Of a DNA stretch of 64,000 bases, positions 12,111-23,067 are shown piece by piece; the first letter of the stretch is position 1; each line of letters begins with the position of its first letter. The notes beneath the pieces are model-generated. The model did no database searches, was not told the DNA's origin, and saw only the letters and a program-made list of their open reading frames with translations. The translations under genes and the position numbers were made by a program. This DNA comes from Arcuatula senhousia. Lineage: Eukaryota; Mollusca; Bivalvia; Mytilida; Mytilidae. The stretch lies in NCBI GenBank assembly GCA_963971305.1, contig OZ020306.1:41499512-41563511 (forward strand), written 5' to 3'.

Positions 12111-12414
12111 AGATTTAAAAAAATGTCAAAAAAGGTACAATTAAATGCTGAAATGTAATGTTGTCATTTATTTTGTCTTATCAAAAACCACTTGTTATAC
12201 GAAAAAAAAACCAAAATGTTTTTTAAATAATGTTTTTAAAATTAGCCCCTCGTTTTACTGCTTTTGTCTGTCCCATCTATTAAAAAGCAAACAAAACCTG
12301 AAGCTTTAAACTACCGCCTAGTGCCATGCATGTATCATGCAGACCAACACAGTATATTATACCCTTTTCAACACGGTCTCTGCATGTAAATGATTATCCT
12401 GTGACATCCAACTG

Positions 12415-12800
12415 GTTGAGTTAATAAATGACATTACTAAGACTCTTGGCAGGTGACAACAAGTTGACTGCCTGATAATGAATTTTGGAAAAAGATTTTG
12501 ATTAAGTCTGACAGAGCCTACTACTCCTCAAACCTGATCACTAGTTTCATCAATAGTTATTGTTCAGAAGTCAAGAAGTTGTTGTAGAAGCCTGAAGGGG
12601 AACCATCAAACTGTATACTAGTAGCGTAAGGTATACATCAAGGATCAGTTTTAAGTCCTAGTTTATTCCTCTATTACATCACTGACATTTCATGCCGGGG
12701 GTATTTAAACAAGAAGTCAAGAAGTTGTTGTAGAAGCCTGAAGGGAAACCATCAACTTGTATACTAGTAGCGTAAGGTATACATCAATGATCAGTTGAAT
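12415..12800 (+). pseudogene. Degenerate LINE reverse-transcriptase fragment with internal duplication
   Basis: The reading frames include ELINDITKTLGR, then QVDCLIM-FGK, and at about 12632-12690 GIHQGSVLSPSLFLYYI, which is the RT motif with the conserved Pro-Gln-Gly-type turn (here His-Gln-Gly). The frame breaks several times. A segment of about 85 bp (12570-12655, starting AGAAGTCAAGAAGTTGTTG) is repeated at 12711-12795. This RT differs from both LINE families seen elsewhere in the window. Confidence 0.65.
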
Positions 12801-12928
12801 GGAACATATCTAACATTAAGGGATACATTGTACGAGGTCGTTAGGCTATAATGCTGGAAGCCTGACCACAAACCATAGTGGTGCCCTGTATTAGTTGGCA
12901 CGTTAAAGAACCCAGCTGCAGTTCTATA

Positions 12929-13405
12929 CACTCTCAATTAAGTTACGCAACAATAAAAATTCCCCCATATATAACTAAACCTACCTTATTTCAAATTGTA
13001 ATTGTGAATCTATTTCTCAACAGATTTTTATGAAATAAAGATTACAAGAACGAAAAATGGTTAATCTTTATTTCTTATTTTGACAAAAAATTGTGCCATT
13101 ACTGGTTTTTACGATATGACAAGCAAAAGTCAATTGTAAATTTTATGCTTGAAAACCCCGTTTAAATCAACCAAAATTTCGACGCAAAAACAATGGATGT
13201 GTTCTACTCACATTGTAGCAAAATCCACTGACGCTAGGATTTTGCGCAAAGAATTAAAAAAAAGGTTTATTCAGTTTTCTTTTCCTTGATTATATATAAA
13301 AAAAATCGATTGAAAAACGGCCTAGCAATATCAGTTTTGAATAAGGTAGGTTTATATAAAACCTATAGGAAAATTTTCGACTGTTGCGTAATTTTTTTGA
13401 GAGAG
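12929..13405. mobile_element. TA-flanked MITE, family 1, copy b (477 bp)
   Basis: It has the same inverted ends as the copy at 1608-2090 (CTCTCAATTAAGTTACGCAA at left, the inverse with CAAAAAAATTACGCAACA at right) and a collinear interior, diverged by many point changes. TA borders both ends. It lies inside the long-arm element at 10813-14099, so it inserted after that element, or the element carried it. Confidence 0.85.
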
Positions 13406-14703
13406 TATATATAGATAAGAATAGAAACTTGTATGAGGCTAATTTGTCTACCCCTGCCCTTTTCCAGAGGCATCCCTATTAGGTTTGTGTCTCTATTACC
13501 TCCATATCATCGCCTTTTGATGTTCATTGTATAATGTATAACTACAGAAAGTAACATATCTGTAAACGAAATAGCAGTATCGGGGAAAGACAATAGCATT
13601 GATCGGTAAAACTAAGTAGCACCTGTTCAAAGTTTATGGTAAAACAAAGTAGCACTCACGGTAAAATTTTGTAGCGTTATCGGTAAAAAAAGTAACTTCG
13701 GTTTATTAAATGATTTAATTCATCGAGTTAGAAGTATTATATAAGTCAACTGACAAATTAAAAGGATTAAATGTATATTCGTATGAGGAATTGGCGCGTT
13801 TTTGTTTTTATTTGCTATGCTAAATTGACAAAAATCACATTTGTTATGCTCAAGACGTTTATCATAATTTACATGTTTCTGTTTGAATGTAAGTATTGTA
13901 ATGCGCTTGAATCACATTTATATATCAATTTGTTATCTGAAACCATTCAAATATCATAAACTTTCGTTTTATTTTTGATAAATGCTGTAAAAGATGTAAA
14001 CATCGTCGTATATTTCCCATAATACATCATATTCTCGGTAAAAAAAAGTGTCCGTACCGGTAAAAAATAATATTCTCGTATAGCGGGTTATATAGATTGA
14101 TTAAGTATCTATACATTGGACACACCAATACAAAATGGTACTCATTTTCTACAACATTCATATTGCATAAAAGCACAAATTATGTTAACCCTTTCAACAT
14201 TATAGTATTTACCAGTTTCTACAAGCAATTGTAACGTTCCACTTCTTAATTTAGTTAAAAGTTGTACATTTACATGAAAATCTATATAATCCTCAAGACT
14301 AAATACTTTTTTAAACTGTTTATAATTAACAAGCTTAGTACACTCTTCAAGACAAGCAAACCAAGACTGTAAAAATTTATCTTTAATACGTTGTTGTACA
14401 ATTTCTAAAGAAAAAAGTTCAGTGTCTTGTAAAATCCATAGATTATAAAAACCTAAGTTACAGATCAAGTCTTTCGCAGTAGAAATCCAATTCTTTTTAC
14501 CATTATTAACAGTTTATACACATCATATACAAGTGGAGGTTTTAAGGTTAAAATGCGATACCAATACTTTATAATCTTAATATATCTATGAGCATACATA
14601 GGATAATGACCATATTCGCCATATAATTATTATAAAGGTGCATGTTTACCCAGTTGAAGTACAAATCTACAAAATCGGTTAAATAAAAAAAATATATCTC
14701 TAG

Positions 14704-15097
14704 AAAATACGTCTCATACGATCCCTAAAAACATTCTTTCTTCGTTATCAGCCACTAGTAGAAAAGTTTAAAATTGAGTTAAAAGATATGATAGTTAATT
14801 GTTTAATTTAGTGTTTGACCGGTCTGCTGTACTGAGATGATCACCTCAATATCCCTATTGTGTCTCACAACTATGTTGTGTTCTATGGTCATTACCGGAT
14901 CCTAAGATCGCAATGGAAGAGGGAGGTTTGGCGCCATAAAACCTGGTTTAACCCACTATTTCGTTTGAAATGCCTGTACCAAGTCAGGACCATTGCGATC
15001 CACCAATTCTCTGGTATGACTGATTCGTTTTTGTCGTTTTCTCTGGATTGTGAGATTGATCATTCAAGTTCGGTAGTTTTGTTATTACCTTTATTTA
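14704..15097. mobile_element. 394-bp insertion in LINE copy 2
   Basis: Copy 1 has no counterpart to this stretch. TCTAG flanks it on both sides (14699-14703 and 15098-15102), consistent with a 5-bp target duplication. The inner part (GCGCCATAAAACCTGG to AGTTCGGTAGTTTTGTTATT) resembles 63583-63725 near the right end of the window. The superfamily is unknown; the ends show no obvious inverted repeat. Confidence 0.65.
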
Positions 15098-15830
15098 TCT
15101 AGCACTATGGAAACCCAAGACCTCTGGTCCATAACTAAGTACTGATCCAACCATACTGTCAAAGAAGTTCATATTTTGCTCCGTGGTAATGTACAATTGT
15201 TTGAATGAATACAGTAATGATGACATAGCCCTTCCAACTTGTTGATCAAGGCGTTTCTGAGTTTGTAAAAATTTTCCATTCGAACTTAGTAAAACTCCCA
15301 GATAAACGTAGGAATTGACGATTTCTAGCACAGTTCCATTAAAATATAGATGTTCAACGACGGGTCTCCAGCCATTTCGAAAAACAACAATTTTTGTATT
15401 ATCAGAGTTGACTTCAATATTCCATTTACTACAATAAAGCGAAAGTTTGTCTAGAAGTAGCTGAAGGACATCGGGAGATTTTCCAAAAAGAACTGTATCG
15501 TTGGCAAATGAAATGAGATAAATTAGAAGACCATTTAAGGATACATAGTTTTCATCTGCTCCACCGGTCATATCACTTAAAATGTCGTTTATGAAAAATA
15601 AAAATAAAAGAGGAGAAAGGGTTCTCCTTGTTTAACACCCAGATGGTTATCAAAGTAGTCTGAAGTTTTCCACCAGAACGGATTCTTAACGTAACTGAGT
15701 CATAAATAGATTTTACAACGGATATAAATTTACTACTGATACCAGAGTTTATAAGTTTGTATATCAAAATATTTCTGTCCACTTTATCGAAGGCTTTACG
15801 GAAGTCCATGAAGGCACAATAAAGCTTTTC
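15095..15830 (-). pseudogene. Reverse transcriptase of LINE copy 2, catalytic Asp changed to Asn
   Basis: The frame from 15571 down to 15095 is longer than in copy 1 because the frameshift of copy 1 near 600 is absent. The palm motif FRKAFDKVDR is present near 15780 in another frame. The catalytic box reads FANDT and not FADDT: the codon at 15500-15502 is AAC on the minus strand where copy 1 has GAC. Loss of this metal-binding Asp would inactivate the polymerase even without the frameshift near 15615-15665. Confidence 0.8.
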
Positions 15831-16080
15831 TTTAATTCCAAGCTGGTGAATAATAAGTCCATGTAGGGTAAAGATCGCGTCAACAGTTGAAATAACTTTG
15901 ACTCCTCTTCATACAACGAAAGTAAGCAATTAGTTAAGATACTTGTACAAAGTTATGATAGAAAACTTCCTAAAACTATCGGACGATAATTGTTTTGTTC
16001 AAGTATAAATATGGTAAAATTTAGCAGTACCGGACAATCCCAACTGCTCGATACTTTTATGAATTCGACAAGATTCTTGT

Positions 16081-17167
16081 CGAAAATTTTAATCTCAAAG
16101 AATTGTTAATTTTCTTTTATCATATATTTGTTTAATAATCTACGCTTTTTAAATATATGATACACAATGAATTGTTTGGGTAATATCACTGTTTTATCCG
16201 TATCTTTCATATCACACCCCCAAAAACCCATAACGCTCCCCTAGAAAATCAATAACGCCCCTTTAGGTTCAGTCACATGACCTGAGTTAAAGTAATAATA
16301 AATCAAAAAATCGTGAAATTTTTAACAGTCTTTTTAAGCTTTAAAAATATGAATTGTTAATATGAATTTTTATTAAAGCTACAAAAACTCCATTAAAAAG
16401 TTGGATTTTTGGCCAAATTTAACAAAATATTGTCGTTAACAATCATTTGCTTCCCGAGTTGTATTAAGCAAACTAGATGCATATGACCCAAGTTTGAACT
16501 CACTCGGAAGTGCCCGCGCAAGCCCATCTAAAAATACTTTAGGAAATGGATGTAAACAAACGTGGTCTGAAAAGGTATGTTCTGTATATGGCTTTTGTAA
16601 CTGTTTTGCTTTTTCCTTGTCCCGTTCGCCTTTAAATGATACCAATAACAAGAGAAAGTGGCTTAGAAATCCCCCAAATGAGAAGCTTATGTCATTGAAT
16701 TAATCGAGTTTTCAATTAAACAGGCCCGGTTAATATATAGTACGATAATTGAAAATAGGTTCGTGTGTATTGTTATTTTTTACATGTTTAACACTTTTCA
16801 ATCAGTATTTCTTAATAGCGGAAGGGTTTAAGGTTTTACTTGTCAAATAAAGAAGAAATATTAAATTATATTAAACCCAGAGCTTTACATGCTCTTACTT
16901 CAAAATACATTTTTGTTTGTTTTGATATGTTCGGTAAAAATCGGAATGTTGTTCACGAAAGTTGATAAGTGGCCACTGGTATCAAACTTCTTTGGAAAAT
17001 CAGCTAAATTTCTAGCCGGTACACGCACATTATTAAAATTTTCGTCTTCATAAAAGCGCGAAAGCTCTAATTTTATGATTATGCAACAGTTAAGTGATTA
17101 TTTTTACATCACAATTTTTTTCCAAAAAACTGCTTTATTATTAATTTAAATATAGAAAAAAATAAAC
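16081..17167. other. Non-coding stretch upstream of the recombinase pseudogene
   Basis: AT-rich. Two overlapping short open frames on opposite strands near 16436-16703 have no recognisable motif. The last few hundred bases may hold the 5' region of the gene starting at 17168, but I saw no TATA box or splice signal that I would defend. Confidence 0.35.
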
Positions 17168-18613
17168 ATGGTCGAAATAGCAAACGACGTTGCCTCAATT
17201 CCTGACTTCCAAATGGACACGACGGCTTTTGTCGAGTCAATGAAGAATCCAAATATAAAACGTAAAACAAAAGGTGATGTAAAGAAATTTGTAGACTTTT
17301 TACAAAATAAAACGGAGAATTTAGAGATATAGAAATAATCCCCAACCAGGACCTGGGCAGATGTTTGGCTCAGTTTTTTCTAGGTGTTAAAAAAATAGAT
17401 GGGACGGAACACGAACCGGACACCCTCAAAGGATATCAAGCGTCTATACAAGGATACCTAGTTGAAAAACGGACAGAAAAAATAAACATTTTTGAAGATA
17501 TTAATTTTAAGCACTCAAGAGATGTCCTGTTGTCAAACAGAAAATTCCTTTAAACAAGAGGTTCCAAAGAGCCTGAATCGCTCACCTGAACTACACAGAT
17601 ACATATATTTGTAGGTATTATTGTGCTTAACCATATGCGATTTAAATTTATGAAATATCTTGGTTAGTTTTCAAGATATTGGGCTTAATAAGTGCAAATT
17701 TGGCAAAAATTAGGAAAAAGAACAATAACTCCCACATCAGCAGACAGATTTTTTCGGAAATTTCAAGACAGGTAGATCTTAATATGTTGATCACTTTTGA
17801 TTCTTGCACAATTTTGATATCTGAAACCAGTTTTGAGTTATTAGCAAAAAAATGAAATTTGCCCCTATGTTCTATTTTTAGCCATGGTGGCCATGTTTTT
17901 TTACGAATCAAAAATCTGAATGATAGAGTTGTAGCATATAAGCTATCAAACAGTGTGCCATGTTACGATGCAGTTGGTCTTACCGTTTCAGACAAGTCAG
18001 GGGAAAAGTAATGAACAATGGTAAATATTGGCGCTTTAAGGGCCATAACTCCTAAAAGAAATGGTTCTACAGCTTTGACCTAATTACATGAAATGTAGAT
18101 CTTGATGTGCTTAATCATATGCAATTTGAATTTTTGAAATATCTTGCATAGTTTTCAAGATATAGGGCTAAATAAGTGAAAAAAATTAAAAATCCAGAAA
18201 AAAGGGCAATAACTCCTATGTCGTTTGTTGAATCTTCTTGAAAATTTCAGAGCAGGTAGATCTTCAGATGCTAATCACTTTTGTCTCCCATCAGAATTTT
18301 GATATCTCTTACCGTTTTTGAGTTATTTGCAAAAAAACTCTAATTTGACCCCTATGTTCTATTTTAAGCCATGGAGGCCATATTTTTTGACGAATCAAAA
18401 ATCCGAACGATAGAATTGTAGCATTAATGCTATAAAACAACTGTGTAAAGCTTGGTTGAAGTTGGATGCATGGTGTCAGACAAGTTAATCTTTGAAATTT
18501 GAAGTAATGAAAAATGGTAAATTTTGACGCGTTAAGGGCCATAACTCCTAAAAGAAATGGTTCTACAGCTTTGACCTAATTACATGAAATGTAGATTATG
18601 ATGTGCTTAATAT

Positions 18614-19778
18614 AGAGGCTCCCAGGAGCCTGAATCGCTCACCGTGTATTCGATGATACTTATATGCTGGATATTTGAACAAAGGACTGCTACTCTGTGG
18701 AATTATCAATTTTAATGTTCTAAGGGAAACAACTCCTTTCAAGAAAGGTCTTACAACTTTGACCCCATTACATAATTTTTAGATCTTTATGTGCTTAACC
18801 ATATGCAATTTAAATTTTTAAAATATCTTGTATTGTTTTCAAGATATAAGTCTTGAAAGAGCAAAATTTGAAAAAAAACAAGAAAAAGGGCAATAACTCC
18901 TACAACTATTGTCAGATCTTCTTCAAAACTTCAGGGCAGGTAGATCTCTTTATGTGCTGATCATTAATACCCAAATAGAATTTTAGTATCTGTTACCATT
19001 TTTGAGTAATTTGCAAAAAACTGCAATTTACCCTTATGTTCTATTTTTAGCCATGGCGGTCATGTTTTTTGTCGAATCGAAATTTTGAACGACTATTTTG
19101 TAGACCACATACTACTTAACAATCCTACCAAGTTTCATTTCATTTGACTAAGAAGTTTCAGAGAAGAATATTTTTGAACAGTTGAACAAAAAACTAAAAA
19201 TGGTCAATTTCTACAATCCAAGGGGTATAACTCCTAAAGGAACGATCCTACAACTTTGACGCTGTTACGACTTTTGTAGATCTTGATGTGCTTAGTCATA
19301 TGCAATTTAAATTTTTGAAATATCTTGTATAGTTTTCAAGATATAGGGCTAAATAAGTAATTTTTTTGAAAAAATCAAGAAAAAGGGCAATAACTCCTAC
19401 ATCGTTTGTTGGATCTTCTTGAAAATTTCAGGGCAGGTAGATATTGAGGTGCTGATCACTTTTACGCTATGCCAGAATTTTGATATCTGTGACGGTTTTT
19501 GAGTAATTTGCAAAAAACTGCAATTTACCCCTATGTTCTATTTTTAGCCATTGCGGCCATGTTTTTTGTCGAATCAAAATTTCGAACAATAGTTATGTAG
19601 AGGACATACTATAGAACAATCCTATTAAGTTTCATTACATTTGGCCAGGCGGTTTCAGAGAAGAAGATTTTTGAAAAGTTGAACGACGGACGACAGACGA
19701 CAGACGACGGACGACGGACGACGGACGACGGACGCCAAATGATGGCAAAAGCTCACATTGCCTTCGGCAAGGTGAGCT
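18614..19778 (+). mobile_element. Hairpin-ended repeat element B, nested in element A
   Basis: This is a full-length copy of about 1.17 kb. It starts with the perfect stem AGGCTCC-CA-GGAGCCT (18616-18631) and GAATCGCTCACC. It ends with repeats of GACGGACGACGG (about 19680-19735) and the terminal hairpin at 19751-19777. On the left, element A breaks at GATGTGCTTAA; on the right, A resumes at AAAAATCCAAAAAAGGGCAA with about 100 bases of A missing. Confidence 0.75.
19751..19777 (+). other. Terminal hairpin of element B
   Basis: GCTCAC and GTGAGC pair as an outer stem. TTGCC and GGCAA form the inner stem around a TTC loop. A conserved A-versus-G mismatch separates the two stems. Compare 20137-20165. 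Confidence 0.8.
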
Positions 19779-20136
19779 AAAAATCCAAAAAAGGGCAATA
19801 ACTCCTACATCGGTTATTGGATCTTCTTAAAAATTTCTGGGCAGGTAGATCTTGAGGTGCTGATCACTTTTATCCATGCCAGAATTTTGATATCTGTAAC
19901 TGTTTTCGAGTTATTTGCAAAAAACTGCAATTTACCCCTATGTTCTATTTTTAGCCATGGCGGCCATGTTTTTCAACGAATCAAATATCCCCAGGCTAGT
20001 TTTATACTACCTATGCTAATTAACAACTGTGCCAAATTTAAAAGCCATTGGATTTATGGTGTCAGAGGAGTTAACGTTTGAAAAATGTTAACGACGACGG
20101 ACGACGGACGACGACGGACGCCAAGTGATGGCAATA

Positions 20137-20165
20137 GCTCACATGGACCTTTGGTCCAGGTGAGC
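20137..20165 (+). other. Terminal hairpin of element A
   Basis: The outer stem GCTCAC/GTGAGC is identical to that of element B. The inner stem is TGGACC/GGTCCA around TTT. The inner stem has a different sequence but still pairs completely, with the same A/G mismatch between stems. Confidence 0.8.
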
Positions 20166-21189
20166 TAAAAAGTGGGTTAGGAAACAAGCCCAACAGAGCT
20201 GAGCCGCTAACAAAGACAAAGTGCAGCTATTGTATGAAAAGAATTAACTGGAAACAGGTATGTTGAATTCGAAGTTATTAATGTTCAGTTCTACGATCCG
20301 TATTCTTCTTTTCAGGTTTTTGACAAATTTTGTATTTTATTTAATTAAAACTTTCCCTCCAAATATTTTTATTGAATTCAAACATTTTAGTAAATATCAA
20401 GGGACGTCCAAAGCAAAACAATATTGACATTGTCAGAGTCTTGTGATGTCGTGGCGAGTAGAAATAAAAACTGCAGTTGTATATTAATAGCGATTTATTT
20501 ATTTTTTCAGAAAGCCCATGGTCGTTGGTAAACACCATGTTCTTGAATAGTACCATGTATTTTGGGATGCGGTCTAGGCTACAGCATAGTGAGCTTCCCT
20601 GGGGTGATGTTGAACTAATGGAAGATATTACTGGTGCTGAACATCTAATACACAATGAAAAGGCAACAAAGACTAGAACCGGGGTGACCAGTGATGATCG
20701 ATCCTTTATGCCTAAAATGTTTGCAAGTCCAGGTACATAAATAATAAAAATATTATATAAACCTCATATTTGTTACGTAAAACTTACTGGTCTGGTCATA
20801 GGGTAAAAAATATATTAATAATGAATTTGAAATAACTTCCGTTCATCTCACGTCTATTAGTTTATCTTTATCATTCGTGTATGGTAAAAAAGTGTGTGCA
20901 TATACATAAAACAGTTGTACTTAATTCTATGCTTGTAAATAGAAAAATATAAATTTTCGTTGATCTACCTAAAATCTTTTCAATATCATATTCATATTTT
21001 TAAAAAAATATAATTATTCTATACTTTTACATGTACAAGTAATTTATATTTAGGTGCCGGTTTCTATTCTTTTCAGATAACTCTAGATGTCCTGTTGCAG
21101 CCTACAAGGTTTTTAAATCAATGAGACGCTAAGGGATGAGGCTCCGTTTTACATTGGAATAGCCAAAGAAGCAGCTCCAAATAGGGTGT

Positions 21190-21248
21190 TACTAAAACGC
21201 GGAAACGGAATGCGGAACGGAAACGGAAAACGGAACGGAAAGCGGAAT
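21190..21248. repeat. GGAACGGAAAC-type minisatellite
   Basis: A short purine-rich run of CGGAA-based words, directly after the last recognisable part of the recombinase pseudogene. It is likely to mark the end of the preserved gene. Confidence 0.8.
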
Positions 21249-21249
21249 A

Positions 21250-22430
21250 AGTGTTATTCGTCCTACATATTTCTATAGGAATTTTTTTCAAAATATGTGT
21301 GTTCTGGTTACCGACCCAACCTATTTTTTCATGCCTATCTTAACATTTTTATTGCCATTTTTGCTTAAGCACCGTAACATTTTTGTGTTCCCATCAGGCC
21401 AAATTTGGCTTTTATCAAGCCTTGTCCTTGTAGTAATCCTGCAGATTTTCCACAATAGTTTACCATCACCTACTCTCTGTTTTCCAATTTTCTGACCCTT
21501 GGCTATCCCGCTTCACACCATTTTGAATTTCCAACTATATCGCACAGGTACAATTGATTGTAGGAAATGGTGTTTAACATTGAACAAACCCTTGACTCAT
21601 AAAAGGGGGTTTGTTATGAAATAGAAAAAAATGAGTTCAACCTATGGCTTTGCATCAACCTTGCATGAATACAACGAAGAAGACAATTATTCTTTAAAAG
21701 TTTCAGATATTTAGATTTGTCAGTTAACGATTTAACCGTAGCTCGATCCAAATAATCTTTTCAGCAAACATAGCAAAGATTTATGACATGTCAGATTAGC
21801 TTTTGGTTTATAAAGCTATAGCTTGGACACCAGTTTTATTTCGTCTCCTGAATTCCAAGAAGAACCCACACGTGGTGGGAGACGACTCTGTCTCCGGTTC
21901 AACTGTAGCAGCAAATTCTAATGGTGGTGTATCATGGGCTGGTCACGGCGACCCATGGTACATTGCGTTTCTAGTTTAACACTGTAACGCTTTAACGCTG
22001 TAGAGGCTTCTATCCTAGAGCCACGACTATAAACTCCCTATTGATCACAGTATATAACCCCACTCATGATCAGCATTGAAGATGTGGCATAAACAGTGTA
22101 AGGTACAAAAGTGTACTCGCTATTATTTTATAAAATAGACGTATAATTTATCCGTATATTTTGTTATGTTTTAACATCAATTCTAGATCTAGATACCTTA
22201 TGAAATTGAACTCTTAACCAAATATTGGTCACATTGATGTGCATGCGCCTAAAGCAAATTGACTATCCATATTGGGCCTCAAACATACCGCGAGAGTTCT
22301 ACATGTTGCGGTAGTATTGTGCTACGCTCGACAAAGCTTTTATATGAGATTAATATCATGACCGTTACTATTCCAAAATACTTAAATATAGAATATTATG
22401 TACTATCCTTTTTGATACTATCTATATCTA
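21250..22430. other. Mostly non-coding; contains a dispersed module at about 22261-22350
   Basis: No convincing exon seen. The stretch ATCCATATTGGGCCTCAAAC to GCTACGCTCGACAAAGC resembles 61500-61575, where the end forms a small hairpin (GCTTC / GAAGC). This is a dispersed mussel-type repeat. Confidence 0.45.
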
Positions 22431-22439
22431 GGTGAGTAT

Positions 22440-22498
22440 CAGACGAGTCCGGTAGGTGACGGGGTGTCAGTTTCGAAGCGGAGAAATTTGCAGACGGG
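22440..22498 (+). other. Possible small upstream exon
   Basis: The frame EYQTSPVGDGVSVSKRRNLQT lies between an AG and a donor-like GGTATGT. It might belong to the zinc-finger gene downstream, but its end phase does not match the acceptor at 23058. I keep it only as a candidate. Confidence 0.2.
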
Positions 22499-23067
22499 TA
22501 TGTTTATTTTCCTTTTTTACGAAAACAGTGCAGAGTTACTACAAAACCAATATCGCACGGAAGGTAGCAATAAACCTGGATGACATTACAGCGTACAATG
22601 TCTATACAACTGTTCCGTGAAAATCAAACACTCAAACACAAGTTGCAGACAATGATGAAAAACGATACCCCGATCAAGCTCGGATTGATTACATGCGAAC
22701 AAATGCATTGCTATTGACAAATACATGTTGTGGTCTTTGTATACGAGGATATAAACCTTATTTAAGATAAATTATCATCTACAAACAACGGATTTTCTGA
22801 GAAATGCCAAAATATAGATGTTGCGTATGGGGTGTCTGTCTTCTCTGCAAGGTGGGGTGTCGGCTCTCGTTTCATTTGAAAATGTCACCAAGCGAATTCA
22901 CTCATTTTCACCCAATTTTAGCCACTTAATTGTGACATTTAGAAAATATTCTTGTTTATTCACTATTGAAAAAAACATACATTATTACAAAACAAACATT
23001 ATAAGACCATATTAAATCCTTTAATGCAATAGACATTATATACATGTATCTTTTTCAGACCGACAGA

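Larger units (their letters stand above)
10813..14099. mobile_element. 3.3-kb element with long inverted arms and ATTAA target duplication
   Basis: The outer ends are near-perfect inverted copies of about 46 bp, starting CAATCTATATAACCCGCTAT. Looser homology extends some 500 bp inward on both sides (10813-11340 and 13570-14099). The arms are studded with the word TTTTTACCG on the left and its inverse CGGTAAAAA on the right. ATTAA lies directly outside both ends (10808-10812 and 14100-14104). No transposase is visible, so the element appears non-autonomous. The middle holds a RT fragment and a MITE. The superfamily is uncertain; a TTAA core would fit piggyBac or Kolobok, but the 5-bp duplication fits neither exactly. 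Confidence 0.75.
14142..16080 (-). mobile_element. LINE relic, copy 2 (sister of 1-1400)
   Basis: Collinear with 1-1350 from 14370 to 16080, with high identity. It extends further at the protein C-terminus (14142-14468), where the frame includes QRIKDKFLQSWF and ERVNIICAFMQYECC, a style of tail common at the ends of LINE ORF2 proteins. It is interrupted by a 394-bp insertion. About 30 bp around the QFGFRPN segment is deleted near 15890. Confidence 0.85.
17555..20166 (+). mobile_element. Hairpin-ended repeat element A, inserted in the recombinase exon
   Basis: The left end is a short hairpin (AGGTTC / GAGCCT) followed by GAATCGCTCACCTG. The right end is a GACGGACGACGG tract, then a hairpin, then CCAGGTGAGCT. 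Outside, the exon reads CCTTTAAA on the left and AAAAAGTGGG on the right, so the insertion can be placed to within a few bases. The interior repeats words such as GGGCAATAACTCCTAC and TTTTTAGCCATGG about every 480-500 bp. There is no ORF. It hosts a second copy at 18614-19778. The superfamily is unknown; terminal hairpins make a Helitron-like or SINE-like origin worth testing. Confidence 0.75.
17168..21187 (+). pseudogene. Crypton/KIAA1958-like tyrosine-recombinase gene, spliced, broken by insertions
   Basis: Cryptons are DNA transposons whose tyrosine recombinase cuts and rejoins DNA; KIAA1958-type genes are domesticated relatives. Exon 1 starts at ATG 17168 (VEIANDVASIPDF), has a frameshift near 17330, then reads RCLAQFFLGVKKIDGTEHEP and LKGYQASIQGYL, the family's N-terminal DNA-binding domain. 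It breaks at 17551, where a repeat is inserted, and resumes at 20169 with SGLGNKPNRAEPLTK. A donor GTATGT follows at 20258. Exon 2 (20511-20732) follows TTTTTTCAG and reads SLVNTMFLNSTMYFGMRSR and KATKTRTG, with a GT donor in matching phase. Exon 3 (21077 on) reads NSRCPVAAYKVF and, after a frameshift, DEAPFYIGIAKEA. The C-terminal catalytic His-Arg-Tyr part is absent. Confidence 0.75.

Noticed and set aside
16436..16703. Overlapping 70-codon frames on opposite strands
   Set aside because: No motif, no splice context and no repeat copy elsewhere; likely chance.
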